The notes beneath the pieces were generated by a model. The model had not been told where the DNA came from and did no database searches. It saw only the letters and a list, made by a program, of their open reading frames with translations. A program made the position numbers and the translations under genes. A DNA stretch of 64,000 nt, taken from Torulaspora globosa (taxonomy: Eukaryota > Ascomycota > Saccharomycetes > Saccharomycetales > Saccharomycetaceae). This document shows positions 47,492-57,361 of this stretch, in pieces (position 1 is the stretch's first letter; every line of letters begins with the position of its first letter). The DNA lies in contig NC_050728.1 of assembly GCF_014133895.1 (NCBI RefSeq), forward strand, positions 496,001 through 560,000, written 5' to 3'.

Positions 47492-50400
47492 ATGAGTACA
47501 GTGTCTGCAAGTGCGGCAGCAGTGCCGGCAACCAAGGTGGGGACAGCGGATGTGGCATCAAAGAGGAATGAGGTTGATTCTGTGATTATGATACCCAGAC
47601 CGAGTTCGAAGACTCAATTAGAACAGCTGATTTACAGATACAGGGCGATACTGGAAAGTAAGCGGGAGAATAAGTTGGAGATCGAGGCTATTGAACGAGT
47701 TTTAGGGGAGGTCTCCGCGGATCATGACGTGTATCTGGAGCGTCTTGAACAGTTGAGGAGCAACGCCAAACAGGAGGTGTGTTACGATGATGGGCTTTTG
47801 GGGAGACAGCTTTTGGCGTTGCAGCTCCTGGACAGCGATATGGGGTTTCCTGAGGGTTTGTTGCTCGGCGACGCCAATGAGCAGCCGGCCGGGCAGGAGG
47901 TGTTTGCGGGCGCCGAAGGCGTGAAGCCGATCGAGATATCATTGGATTTTGAGAAAAATGTGGAGAATTTGGGTCTGGCAGACAGTTTTAGTAATTGTTC
48001 TCCAACGGAGCTGGGCAATCCTGCAGTGGAGTCGAAAGTGTCGTTTCGCATTGCCAAGCGCATCAGCGAGCTGGAAAGGCTACCAGCGAATCTGGCGAGT
48101 TATTCACTGGAGGATTCGCTGGACTTTGTGACGAAGGACGACATACCCTCTCGGGTCGACGAGGCCAAGATTAGAGCGCTGATAGAGTTGAAAGGGTTGA
48201 AGCTTCTGACGAAGCAGAAATCACTAAGACAGAAGCTCATCACGAGTGTCACTAGTCAGGCTCATCATACTATTCCATACTTGCGCGACTCTCCGTTTAC
48301 CGTTGCGGCGCAACGGTCTGTTCAAGTGAGGAGCAAGGTCATCGTCCCTCAAACAGTGAGACTAGCAGAGGAACTAGAGAGACAACAGCTGCTGGAAAAA
48401 CGTAAAAAGGAGAGGAATTTGCACTTGAAGAAAGTCAACCGGATCGTGGATCTTGTTAAGGAAAGGCAGCTAGAAACGTGGTCTCACTGGGATCGCTGTT
48501 TGCAATTTGGTAGACTAGGACAGGTTGCCCACAATCAGATAGAGAAAGAAGAACAGAAGAGGATGGAACGTACCGCAAAGCAGCGTTTAGCCGCGTTGAA
48601 GTCCAACGATGAGGAGGCTTATTTGAAGCTGCTTGATCAAACGAAGGACACTAGAATCACCCAGCTGCTGAGGCAGACTAATAGTTTCTTGGATTCCTTG
48701 GCTCAGGCTGTGAAAGTGCAACAAAACGAGGCAAAGATCCTGCGTGGTGAGGAAGTTCAACCTATGACCGATGAAGAACGGGAGAAGGTCGACTACTATG
48801 AGGTGGCTCATAGGGTTAAGGAAAAGGTGACCAAGCAACCTTCCATTCTGGTTGGAGGGACCTTGAAAGAATACCAACTACGTGGTTTGGAGTGGATGGT
48901 ATCATTGTACAATAATCATTTGAATGGTATCTTAGCAGATGAGATGGGTCTGGGGAAGACCATTCAATCCATTTCTTTGATCACATACCTTCATGAAGTC
49001 AAGAAGGAACAAGGGCCATTCTTGGTCATAGTTCCATTGTCAACGATCACAAACTGGACTCTGGAGTTCGAGAAGTGGGCACCCAGCCTGAACACCATTA
49101 TATATAAGGGTACTCCGAATCAAAGGCGTTCGCTTCAATTTCAAGTGAGATCAGGGAATTTCGATGTTCTATTAACGACTTATGAATACATTATAAAGGA
49201 CCGTTCCGTATTGGCCAAGCCCGATTGGGCACACATGATAATTGACGAAGGTCACAGAATGAAGAATGCTCAGTCTAAGTTATCCCACACCATCACGCAC
49301 TACTATCATACCAGGAATAGATTAATATTGACAGGTACTCCGCTTCAAAATAATTTACCGGAATTATGGGCACTACTGAATTTCGTTTTGCCCAAGATTT
49401 TCAATTCCGCCAAAACTTTCGAAGACTGGTTCAATACACCATTTGCAAACACTGGCACACAGGAGAAACTTGAACTGACAGAAGAAGAGACGTTGCTTAT
49501 CATTAGGAGACTGCACAAGGTTCTAAGACCCTTCTTACTACGTCGTTTGAAGAAAGAAGTGGAAAAAGACTTGCCAGACAAAGTTGAGAAAGTTATCAAA
49601 TGTAAACTATCTGGATTGCAACACCAATTATATCAGCAAATGCTTAAGCACAATGCATTGTTTGTTGGCGCTGGAACTGAGGGAGCCACAAAGGGAGGTA
49701 TTAAGGGCCTCAACAATAAAATCATGCAACTTAGAAAGATTTGTAACCACCCTTTTGTCTTTGACGAAGTGGAGGGAGTGATCAATCCAACCAGAGGCAA
49801 CAGTCCGCTTCTTTATCGTGTCGCTGGTAAATTCGAGCTGTTAGATCGTGTACTGCCTAAGTTTAGAGCGACCGGTCACAGGGTTTTGATGTTTTTCCAG
49901 ATGACACAAGTGATGGACATCATGGAAGATTTCCTGAGAATGAAGAATTTGAAATATATGAGGCTGGATGGTGCCACTAAAACGGAGGATAGGACGGATA
50001 TGTTGAAGAAATTCAATGCTCCCAACTCTGAGTATTTCTGCTTCTTGTTGTCAACAAGAGCTGGTGGTCTTGGTCTAAATTTACAGTCTGCTGACACAGT
50101 CATTATTTTCGACACAGATTGGAACCCTCACCAGGATTTGCAAGCACAGGATAGAGCACACAGAATTGGCCAAAAGAACGAAGTGCGCATCCTCAGGTTG
50201 ATTACAACCGACACGGTTGAGGAAGTGATCTTAGAGAGGGCTATGCAAAAATTAGACATTGATGGCAAGGTTATTCAAGCAGGTAAATTCGACAATAAGT
50301 CCACGGCGGAAGAGCAGGAGGCGTTTTTAAGAAGACTGATCGAAAGTGAGAGTAGCAAAGATGATGAGGACAAAGCCGAGCTGGATGATGATGAACTAAA

Positions 50401-51442
50401 TGAAATCTTGGCGCGTAGCGAGGATGAAAAGAAGCTGTTTGATCAGATGGATCAAGAAAGAATTCAATTAGAGAAAAAAGAAGCGAAAGCTGCTGGTCAC
50501 AAGACACCATTGCCGAGACTAATCGAGCTCCCCGAATTGCCCGAGGTGTTTACAGAGGATATCTCGACTCACCTGCAACCAGAGCCGGTTGCTGTCGGAA
50601 GGATCAGGGAGAGAAAAAAAGTTTACTACGATGATGGCTTGACCGAGGAACAATTTTTGCAGGCTGTGGAAGACGAAAGCAGCACACTAGAAGAAGCCAT
50701 CCAAAGGAGACGTGACGCTCGCGTAAAGAGGCAGAGAATACCGACTTCTGGAGATGAAATTGACACGCTCGAGACCACACCGGAGCCTGACGTGAAAGAA
50801 CCGCTCGACGGAGAACTGCCAGCTGCGGAGCCCTCCGATGCGACAGCGGAGCCGAAGAGGAGGTCTAGAAATAAACGAAAGAGAAATAGTCCTGCGATCG
50901 ATGGGGACGGACATATAGAAGACGCCTATATGGAAGATAAGATAGACGCCGAGCCGAATCAACGAGAGAAGAAGAAACCCAAGTTAAAGATTAAGCTAAC
51001 ACTTAAGAACGAAGATCAGCCGCCTCCAGATGAAGCGGGAGTTGATGGTCCTGCTTCGAAGAAGACAAGCAAAAGTAAGTCGTCCAAAGCGAAGAAGGCT
51101 AAGAAACCACAGAATAATCTTCTCCCCTTGATAGAGGACCTGCTAGGCCAAATGCGTGAGCAAATTGAAGAAAGCGACGGCCATCCTCTCACGACCATCT
51201 TCGAGAAACTACCGTCTAAACGTGATTATCCTGACTACTTCACATTGATCAAGCAACCGATCGCGCTTGACATTATCATGAGGAACGCCAAGAAGGGCCA
51301 ATATGCGGCACTCGAAGACGTTAAGAAGGACTTACAAGTGATGTATGACAACGCGAGATTCTACAATGAAGAAGGTTCCTGGGTTTACAACGACGCTGAT
51401 AAGCTGAACGAGTTCACCGACCAATGGTTCAAGGATAAATAA
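47492..51442 (+). CDS. STH1: STH1, ATPase of the RSC chromatin-remodelling complex
   Basis: A 1316-residue Snf2-family ATPase, close to the 1359 of S. cerevisiae Sth1 (YIL126W). An HSA-type helical region (about residues 290-360, ERQQLLEKRKKERNLHLKKV) precedes the helicase core. Motif I is DEMGLGKT near residue 485. Motif II is DEGH near residue 585, the form usual for Snf2/Sth1. The C-terminal lobe includes STRAGGLGLNLQSADTVIIF and QAQDRAHRIGQ. A SnAC-like region, basic AT-hook-like stretch, and C-terminal bromodomain (about residues 1210-1315, DYPDYFTLIKQPIALDIIM, YDNARFYNEEGS) follow. The frame is open nine codons upstream; the first ATG is at 47492. RSC slides and ejects promoter nucleosomes and Sth1 is essential in S. 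cerevisiae. Confidence 0.97.
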   Translation: MSTVSASAAAVPATKVGTADVASKRNEVDSVIMIPRPSSKTQLEQLIYRYRAILESKRENKLEIEAIERVLGEVSADHDVYLERLEQLRSNAKQEVCYDDGLLGRQLLALQLLDSDMGFPEGLLLGDANEQPAGQEVFAGAEGVKPIEISLDFEKNVENLGLADSFSNCSPTELGNPAVESKVSFRIAKRISELERLPANLASYSLEDSLDFVTKDDIPSRVDEAKIRALIELKGLKLLTKQKSLRQKLITSVTSQAHHTIPYLRDSPFTVAAQRSVQVRSKVIVPQTVRLAEELERQQLLEKRKKERNLHLKKVNRIVDLVKERQLETWSHWDRCLQFGRLGQVAHNQIEKEEQKRMERTAKQRLAALKSNDEEAYLKLLDQTKDTRITQLLRQTNSFLDSLAQAVKVQQNEAKILRGEEVQPMTDEEREKVDYYEVAHRVKEKVTKQPSILVGGTLKEYQLRGLEWMVSLYNNHLNGILADEMGLGKTIQSISLITYLHEVKKEQGPFLVIVPLSTITNWTLEFEKWAPSLNTIIYKGTPNQRRSLQFQVRSGNFDVLLTTYEYIIKDRSVLAKPDWAHMIIDEGHRMKNAQSKLSHTITHYYHTRNRLILTGTPLQNNLPELWALLNFVLPKIFNSAKTFEDWFNTPFANTGTQEKLELTEEETLLIIRRLHKVLRPFLLRRLKKEVEKDLPDKVEKVIKCKLSGLQHQLYQQMLKHNALFVGAGTEGATKGGIKGLNNKIMQLRKICNHPFVFDEVEGVINPTRGNSPLLYRVAGKFELLDRVLPKFRATGHRVLMFFQMTQVMDIMEDFLRMKNLKYMRLDGATKTEDRTDMLKKFNAPNSEYFCFLLSTRAGGLGLNLQSADTVIIFDTDWNPHQDLQAQDRAHRIGQKNEVRILRLITTDTVEEVILERAMQKLDIDGKVIQAGKFDNKSTAEEQEAFLRRLIESESSKDDEDKAELDDDELNEILARSEDEKKLFDQMDQERIQLEKKEAKAAGHKTPLPRLIELPELPEVFTEDISTHLQPEPVAVGRIRERKKVYYDDGLTEEQFLQAVEDESSTLEEAIQRRRDARVKRQRIPTSGDEIDTLETTPEPDVKEPLDGELPAAEPSDATAEPKRRSRNKRKRNSPAIDGDGHIEDAYMEDKIDAEPNQREKKKPKLKIKLTLKNEDQPPPDEAGVDGPASKKTSKSKSSKAKKAKKPQNNLLPLIEDLLGQMREQIEESDGHPLTTIFEKLPSKRDYPDYFTLIKQPIALDIIMRNAKKGQYAALEDVKKDLQVMYDNARFYNEEGSWVYNDADKLNEFTDQWFKDK

Positions 51443-51497
51443 AAAGCCTTTGTAAAGACTATTAATTATGTAACAGTGCTACGAGACCCAAGCTCCC

Positions 51498-51578
51498 CGT
51501 CGAGAGCGATCTTCTTGCAACGACAGACGCACTGTCCTCGACGCCGTGCAGTAAAAAAATTTTCACAATGTATATAAG
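51498..51578 (+). promoter_or_regulatory. RPL9 promoter: ABF1 site and TATA box
   Basis: The 221-bp gap between STH1 and RPL9 contains an exact match to the ABF1 consensus CGTNNNNNRYGAY core (CGTCGAGAGCGAT, 51498-51510) and a TATA box TATATAAG at 51571-51578, 86 bp before the RPL9 ATG. ABF1 drives a subset of ribosomal-protein genes in place of RAP1. Confidence 0.65.
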
Positions 51579-51663
51579 TTCGAAGAAAACTAACTATGCG
51601 TTCTCTTCTTCCCAACTCTTTTACTTGTATACCAGAAGTTCGGTATAAGCCACTGCCAGCACA

Positions 51664-52239
51664 ATGAAATACGTCCAAACCGAGCAATTTATCGAAGTCC
51701 CACAAGGTGTTACGGTCAACATCAGATCCAGAGTTGTCAAGGTCACTGGTCCAAGAGGTACTTTAGTCAAGAACTTGAAGCACATTGATGTTACCTTCAC
51801 CAAGGTAAATGAAAGACAAATCAAGGTCACCGTTCACAACGGTGATAGAAAACACGTCGCTGCTTTGAGAACCGTCAAGTCCTTGGTCGACAACTTGATC
51901 ACTGGTGTCACCAAGGGTTACAAGTACAAGATGAGATACGTCTACGCGCATTTCCCAATCAATGTCAACGTCATCGACAAGGACGGCAAGAAATTCATCG
52001 AAATCAGAAACTTCTTGGGTGACAAGAAGGTCAGACTGGTGCCTGTCAGAGAGGGTGTTAGCGTCGAATTCTCTACCAATCAGAAGGACGAAATGGTCTT
52101 GTCCGGTAACTCTGTTGAAGACGTCTCCCAAAACGCTGCTGATGTTCAACAAATTTGCCGTGTCAGAAACAAGGATATCCGTAAGTTCTTGGATGGTATC
52201 TACGTTTCTGAAAAGGGCGTCATCGAGCAAGAAGCATGA
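51664..52239 (+). CDS. RPL9: RPL9, cytosolic ribosomal protein uL6
   Basis: A 191-residue uL6 protein, the same length as S. cerevisiae Rpl9A/B. It begins MKYVQTEQFIEVPQGVTVNI and contains VKVTGPRGTLVKNLKHIDV, with the second beta-barrel repeat in VLSGNSVEDVSQNAADVQQI and the C-terminal FLDGIYVSEKG. It belongs to the 60S subunit near the GTPase-associated centre. No intron is needed. Codon bias is strong, as in highly expressed yeast genes and unlike the adjoining STH1. The gene lies between STH1 and KGD1: the S. cerevisiae YNL067W copy lies beside FKH2 in the sister block, so interleaving here is as expected. Confidence 0.98.
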   Translation: MKYVQTEQFIEVPQGVTVNIRSRVVKVTGPRGTLVKNLKHIDVTFTKVNERQIKVTVHNGDRKHVAALRTVKSLVDNLITGVTKGYKYKMRYVYAHFPINVNVIDKDGKKFIEIRNFLGDKKVRLVPVREGVSVEFSTNQKDEMVLSGNSVEDVSQNAADVQQICRVRNKDIRKFLDGIYVSEKGVIEQEA

Positions 52240-52515
52240 ATCAAGAAATCACCGCAATTCACTAAGTAATCGTTTATGTAGACCACCCGACTCGCGGCAC
52301 ACCCACATCTGGAGTGTGTTGCATTGTGTCCGAGCCGCAGGTTCAGTCTTCGACGGAAGGCTGCTTCTGGCGGCGTCCTCCGGCCAACGTTACTAGTGCT
52401 CGCAAAATACAGAGCCACTCATCTACGTTTGCCACCCTCTTCTAATCATCACTACGAATTACTCTGCTGAAAGCCTTTCTTGCCATACAAAAGCCTACTG
52501 AACAAGATAAACATA

Positions 52516-52537
52516 TGCTGATCCAGAAGGATCAGCA
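52516..52537 (+). promoter_or_regulatory. AGAA-capped hairpin, Rnt1-type RNase III site
   Basis: A perfect 9-bp inverted repeat (TGCTGATCC / GGATCAGCA) encloses the tetraloop AGAA at 52525-52528. Beyond a 3x3 internal loop, three more pairs can form. AGNN-capped stems are the recognition signal of the yeast RNase III Rnt1. It lies 277 nt after the RPL9 stop, between RPL9 and KGD1, so it could mark RPL9 3' processing or fail-safe termination, or process an unseen small RNA. The role is inference. Confidence 0.45.
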
Positions 52538-52748
52538 ATGGTTACCTCAGGTGTCACAGACTCTGTGTTGCCCTCTGTTCTGCTCACCGATTGCGTTCCC
52601 GGTGCCGATGTCCTGAAGTCTTTTCCGTGTTCGCATCCGAACGCTGCAATCCCGATGCCCCGGCCGTCTGGCGACGGCTAGGAGAGGCAAGCTACAGATC
52701 CCTTGAATCTCCGTATCGACGATCGTGAGAAGCAGAGCAATGCATTTA

Positions 52749-52792
52749 CGGGTAATTCTCCAACTGAATATCAATTCTTCTTGATTATTGGT
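52749..52792. promoter_or_regulatory. KGD1 promoter: REB1 and HAP2/3/4/5 sites
   Basis: A REB1 site CGGGTAA lies at 52749-52755. The sequence TTATTGGT at 52785-52792 is an exact match to the HAP complex consensus TNATTGGT (inverted CCAAT). A second CCAAT box, in ACCAATAG, is at 52906-52913. KGD1 of S. cerevisiae is activated by HAP2/3/4 on non-fermentable carbon, so conserved respiratory control is likely. The 898-bp interval 52240-53137 contains no recognised gene apart from the hairpin listed separately. Confidence 0.65.
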
Positions 52793-53137
52793 CTTTGTGC
52801 CGAATTCCGAAATACTATACATAGTTTATTTCTCTGTATAAATATATTTGCAGTCAATATTTTCAAGACTTAGAATTGTACGCTCCGTCCTCAGTTTTCT
52901 CGCTGACCAATAGACAACAAAAGCATCTGCGTCGACTGTCGTCTTTATCTGAGACATTCAAGAAAGGAGCAAAGAGCATCTTTAAAGGACTTGAAGTTGT
53001 GTGAAGGAGTGTGAGAAGAAGTTGTTGAAATCCTGCTGGTCGAAACGGTCTATAGTTCGATTTTTCTAGAAGTTCGAGTGATTTACGTGCCTCTACCCAT
53101 CTATTTTGAAAGCACATTTTAGGGCAATAAGTATAAG

Positions 53138-56100
53138 ATGTTGAGATCCATCCCGTCATCGTGTAATGGCAGTAGCAGGTTCTTGAAGAACTGCTTGGTT
53201 AGAAGGATATCGATACCCAGGAGTACTGCCAGAGTTGTGGTATCGACGGGGTTTAGCAAGAAGAGATGTTTTGCTACTAGCACTGACAACTTTTTATCTA
53301 CTTCCAATGCTAATTATATTGATGAGATGTATGAGGCTTGGAAAGCCGATCCTTCCTCGGTTCATGCGTCTTGGAACGCTTATTTCAAGAATATGGGGAA
53401 TAAGAATATACCGGCTTCTAATGCTTTCCAGGCGCCACCAAATCTAGTAGGCGGTCCCACCGGGGCAGAAAATTTGCCGCTGGACAGTCCGGGGACCTCT
53501 GTTGACGAGAATGTTATGGTTCATCTGAAAGTACAACTGCTGTGTAGGGCCTATCAAGTCAGAGGTCATTTGAAGGCACATATTGATCCGCTGCAGATTT
53601 CGTTTGGCGACGATAAATCCAAGCCAATTCCAAAGGAGTTAACACTCGAGTACTACGGATTCACTGAACGTGACTTGGATAAAGAGATCAATTTGGGACC
53701 AGGTATCCTGCCCAGGTTTGCAAGGGATGGTAGGACAAAGATGACTCTGAGGGAGATCATCAATGCCATGGAGAAATTATACTGTCGATCGTACGGTATT
53801 CAGTACACGCATATTCCTTCCAAGGAAAAATGTGAATGGTTGAGAGAGAGAATCGAGATTCCAACGCCGTACCAGTACACCATCGATCAGAAGAGACAGA
53901 TCTTGGACAGACTGACATGGGCAACTTCTTTTGAATCGTTTCTGTCCACAAAGTTCCCTAATGATAAAAGATTTGGTTTGGAAGGTTTGGAAGCGGTAGT
54001 GCCCGGTATCAAGACGTTGGTCGATCGCTCGGTGGAGCTGGGTGTTGAGGATGTTGTGTTGGGTATGGCTCATCGTGGTAGATTGAACGTTTTATCGAAC
54101 GTTGTTCGTAAGCCTAATGAGTCCATTTTTTCTGAATTCAAAGGTTCTTGTGCTCAAGATGAAGCAGAGGGCTCTGGTGATGTTAAGTATCATCTCGGTA
54201 TGAACTATAAGAGACCGACGACCTCTGGTAGATACGTTAACCTGTCGCTGGTTGCTAACCCATCTCATTTGGAAGCCCAGGTTCCTGTTGTCTTGGGTAG
54301 AACCAGATCTATTCTGCAATCAAAGAACGACTTGGAACAAAAGACAAAGGCACTAGCTGTCTTACTACACGGCGATGCTGCTTTTGCTGGTCAAGGTGTT
54401 GTTTATGAGACGATGGGGTTCGTTAACTTACCAGAATACTCTACTGGCGGTACTATTCATGTTATTACCAACAACCAAATAGGTTTCACAACCGATCCAA
54501 GATTTGCTAGATCGACGCCATACCCATCCGACTTGGCAAAGGCCATTGATGCCCCAATCTTCCACGTCAACGCCAACGACGTTGAGGCCGTGACTTTTAT
54601 CTTTAATCTGGCTGCAGAATGGAGGCAAACTTTCCATACAGATGCCATCATTGATGTTGTTGGCTGGAGAAAGCATGGTCACAATGAAACCGATCAGCCC
54701 TCTTTCACTCAGCCTTTGATGTACCAGAAGATAGCCAAGCAAAAATCTGTCATTGACGTTTACACCGAGAAACTTGTTGTTGAGGGCTCTTTCACTAAGG
54801 CTGACATTGAGGAACATAAGAAGTGGATCTGGAATTTATTCGAGGAAGCGTTCGAGAAGAGAAAGGATTACAAACCTACTTCCAGGGAATGGCTGACCGC
54901 TGCCTGGGAAGATTTTAAGTCTCCAAAGGAATTGGCGACCGAAATCTTACCACACGAACCTACTAATGTCAAGGCTGAAATCTTGAAGGACATCGGTAAG
55001 GCCATCTCCTCATGGCCAGAGAACTTCGAAGTTCATAGAAACTTGAAGAGAATTTTGACCAACAGGGGTAAGTCTGTTGAAACAGGTACAGGCATTGACT
55101 GGTCTACTGGTGAGGCTTTGGCCTTTGGTACTTTAGCGCTGGAAGGCTACAACGTTAGGGTCTCCGGAGAAGACGTTGAAAGAGGTACCTTTTCGCAACG
55201 TCATGCTGTTTTGCATGATCAAAGCTCTGAAAAGATTTATACACCTCTGAAGAACTTGAGTGACAAGCAAGGTGATTTTACAATATCGAACTCTTCATTG
55301 TCGGAGTATGGTGTTATGGGTTTCGAGTACGGCTTTTCCTTGACCGACCCAGACTATTTCGTCATGTGGGAAGCTCAGTTCGGTGATTTCGCGAACACTG
55401 CTCAGGTCATTATCGATCAGTTTATTGCCGGTGGTGAGCAGAAGTGGAAGCAGCGTTCTGGTTTGGTTCTTTCCTTACCTCACGGTTACGATGGACAGGG
55501 CCCAGAGCACTCATCCGGTAGATTGGAAAGATTCCTACAGCTCGCTAATGAAGATCAAAGATTCTTCCCTTCTGAGGAGAAATTGCAAAGACAACATCAA
55601 GATTGTAACTTCCAGGTCGCATACCCAACCACCCCAGCCAACCTGTTCCACATTTTGAGAAGACAACAGCACCGTCAATTCCGTAAGCCTTTGGCCCTAT
55701 TTTTCTCGAAGCAATTGTTGCGTCATCCACTGGCCAGGTCTGATCTGTCAGAGTTCACTGAAGGCTCCTTCCAATGGATCATCGAAGACCAGGAACATGG
55801 CAAGGCGATCGGATCCAAAGAAGAGACGAAGCGACTAGTCCTATTAACCGGCCAGGTCTATGCTGCTCTGCATAAGAAGCGTGCCGACTTGGACGATAAG
55901 ACTACAGCTTTCTTAAAGATAGAACAACCACATCCATTCCCATTTGCCCAATTACGCGACACCATCAACTCTTATCCAAACTTGGAAGACATTGTATGGT
56001 GTCAAGAAGAGCCTTTGAACATGGGTTCCTGGTCATACGTCGCTCCAAGATTGACCACTGTCTTGAAAGAGACTGAGAAATACAAAAACCACGTTGTTAG

Positions 56101-56203
56101 ATACTGTGGCAGAAATCCAAGTGGTGCCGTTGCAGCTGGTAGTAAGGCCTTGCATGTTGCCGAAGAGGAAGCTTTCCTAAAGGACGTTTTCACCTCTTCG
56201 TGA
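53138..56203 (+). CDS. KGD1: KGD1, E1 subunit of 2-oxoglutarate dehydrogenase
   Basis: A 1021-residue protein, close to the 1014 of S. cerevisiae Kgd1 (YIL125W). The N-terminal 40 residues are Arg/Ser-rich, with no acidic residues until about residue 50, and form a presequence. A short 2-OGDH N-terminal block (YIDEMYEAWKADPSSVHASW) comes next. The thiamine-diphosphate fold includes EDVVLGMAHRGRLNVLSNVV, HGDAAFAGQGVVYET near residue 410 and NNQIGFTTDPR. The transketolase-like domain contains HGYDGQGPEHSSGRLERFLQ. It decarboxylates 2-oxoglutarate and transfers the succinyl group to the E2 lipoate in the TCA cycle. REB1 and HAP sites occur upstream. Codon use is biased to preferred codons. Confidence 0.98.
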   Translation: MLRSIPSSCNGSSRFLKNCLVRRISIPRSTARVVVSTGFSKKRCFATSTDNFLSTSNANYIDEMYEAWKADPSSVHASWNAYFKNMGNKNIPASNAFQAPPNLVGGPTGAENLPLDSPGTSVDENVMVHLKVQLLCRAYQVRGHLKAHIDPLQISFGDDKSKPIPKELTLEYYGFTERDLDKEINLGPGILPRFARDGRTKMTLREIINAMEKLYCRSYGIQYTHIPSKEKCEWLRERIEIPTPYQYTIDQKRQILDRLTWATSFESFLSTKFPNDKRFGLEGLEAVVPGIKTLVDRSVELGVEDVVLGMAHRGRLNVLSNVVRKPNESIFSEFKGSCAQDEAEGSGDVKYHLGMNYKRPTTSGRYVNLSLVANPSHLEAQVPVVLGRTRSILQSKNDLEQKTKALAVLLHGDAAFAGQGVVYETMGFVNLPEYSTGGTIHVITNNQIGFTTDPRFARSTPYPSDLAKAIDAPIFHVNANDVEAVTFIFNLAAEWRQTFHTDAIIDVVGWRKHGHNETDQPSFTQPLMYQKIAKQKSVIDVYTEKLVVEGSFTKADIEEHKKWIWNLFEEAFEKRKDYKPTSREWLTAAWEDFKSPKELATEILPHEPTNVKAEILKDIGKAISSWPENFEVHRNLKRILTNRGKSVETGTGIDWSTGEALAFGTLALEGYNVRVSGEDVERGTFSQRHAVLHDQSSEKIYTPLKNLSDKQGDFTISNSSLSEYGVMGFEYGFSLTDPDYFVMWEAQFGDFANTAQVIIDQFIAGGEQKWKQRSGLVLSLPHGYDGQGPEHSSGRLERFLQLANEDQRFFPSEEKLQRQHQDCNFQVAYPTTPANLFHILRRQQHRQFRKPLALFFSKQLLRHPLARSDLSEFTEGSFQWIIEDQEHGKAIGSKEETKRLVLLTGQVYAALHKKRADLDDKTTAFLKIEQPHPFPFAQLRDTINSYPNLEDIVWCQEEPLNMGSWSYVAPRLTTVLKETEKYKNHVVRYCGRNPSGAVAAGSKALHVAEEEAFLKDVFTSS

Positions 56204-56485
56204 TTCAGATCTTTTGACATTGTTACTGCTATATTTATTTACCATTATTCCTTTGTCTGTATGAGGAGATGAACAAGTTTTAGCTCTGTTATGTATATAT
56301 TATTAACGATCCACATATTCTGATTATATCGTTACTTCTGCACCTAGCGTTTTCACTGGCATCCTTGCTCGCTGCGGCGACAAATCCAAGGGGAACAAGG
56401 ACAAGGCTCATCTTTGAGACAAGTTGAGAAGAATATAGAGCTGGCAGTCGAGTCTTTGGCAGATCGAGAAGTAGTAAAGCACAAC

Positions 56486-57361
56486 ATGACAGAAGAGACA
56501 ACAAGAAAGGTTGCCGTGGTTACAGGAGCCTCATCAGGCATTGGCTACGCCATAACAAGCGAGCTCGCCAGGAACGGTTATAAAGTGTACGCCTGTGCCA
56601 GAAGAACCGGTCCTATGGAGACCCTCGCCAAGGAATTCGAATCAGGGGTCATCGTTCCGTACTGCTTGGATGTGACCAAAGAAGCCGAGATTCTCGAGCT
56701 GAAGCGCACTTTGGCCTCAGAGTTGCCCTACCGCAAGCTAGACCTTTTGTACAACAATGCAGGTCAGAGTTGTACGTTCCCGGCGCTCGACGTGACCAAC
56801 GACATGATCGAGCAATGTTTCAAAGTGAACGTCTTCGGTCACGCCAACATGTGCCGTGAGCTGGCCCAGTTCGTGATCAACGCCAAGGGCACCATAGTGT
56901 TCACCGGCTCCATCGCGGGCATCGGCGTGTTCCCCTTCTCCAGCATCTATGCGGCTTCCAAAGCCGCCATTCACCAATACGCTCGCGATCTGCACCTGGA
57001 GCTCAAACCGCTCGGCGTCAGAGTGATCAACGCCGTCACCGGCGGCGTCAGCACCGACATCGCCGACAAGAGGCCCTTGCCTGCCACCTCCATCTACAAC
57101 TTCAAAGAGGGAATCGAAGTCTTCCAAAACAGGCAACTCATGGCCAAAAAGAACTCCCCCATGTCCGCTGAAACTTACGCAGCAAAAATGGTCCAAGACA
57201 TCCTCAGCGACAGAGATCCCGTCGACGTCTACAGAGGCTCCTTCGCCTCGACAATGTCGTGGGTCATCCTGCTCGTTCCATACTGGATTCTAGAATTCTT
57301 CGTGTCCAAGAAATTCAAGCTAGACAAGGTGTATAACATATTGAAACAGAGGAAAGAATGA
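56486..57361 (+). CDS. AYR1: AYR1, NADPH-dependent 1-acyl-DHAP reductase
   Basis: A 291-residue short-chain dehydrogenase/reductase, close to the 297 of S. cerevisiae Ayr1 (YIL124W). The NAD(P)-binding TGASSGIG is near residues 12-19 and the structural NNAGQS follows. The catalytic Ser and the YxxxK pair lie in FSSIYAASKAAIHQYA. The C-terminal segment (TMSWVILLVPYWILEFFV) is hydrophobic and probably anchors the protein to ER or lipid droplets. Ayr1 reduces 1-acyl-dihydroxyacetone phosphate to lysophosphatidic acid and is also reported as a lipid-droplet lipase. The frame is open 24 codons upstream without a better start; the ATG at 56486 (MTEETTRKVAVVTG) is taken. Confidence 0.93.
   Translation: MTEETTRKVAVVTGASSGIGYAITSELARNGYKVYACARRTGPMETLAKEFESGVIVPYCLDVTKEAEILELKRTLASELPYRKLDLLYNNAGQSCTFPALDVTNDMIEQCFKVNVFGHANMCRELAQFVINAKGTIVFTGSIAGIGVFPFSSIYAASKAAIHQYARDLHLELKPLGVRVINAVTGGVSTDIADKRPLPATSIYNFKEGIEVFQNRQLMAKKNSPMSAETYAAKMVQDILSDRDPVDVYRGSFASTMSWVILLVPYWILEFFVSKKFKLDKVYNILKQRKE

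Noticed and set aside
52740..52830. TTCCGAA motif near 52801, resembling the core of centromere element CDEIII
   Set aside because: No CDEI (RTCACRTG) at the right distance, no very AT-rich CDEII between, and flanking CDEIII bases do not fit.
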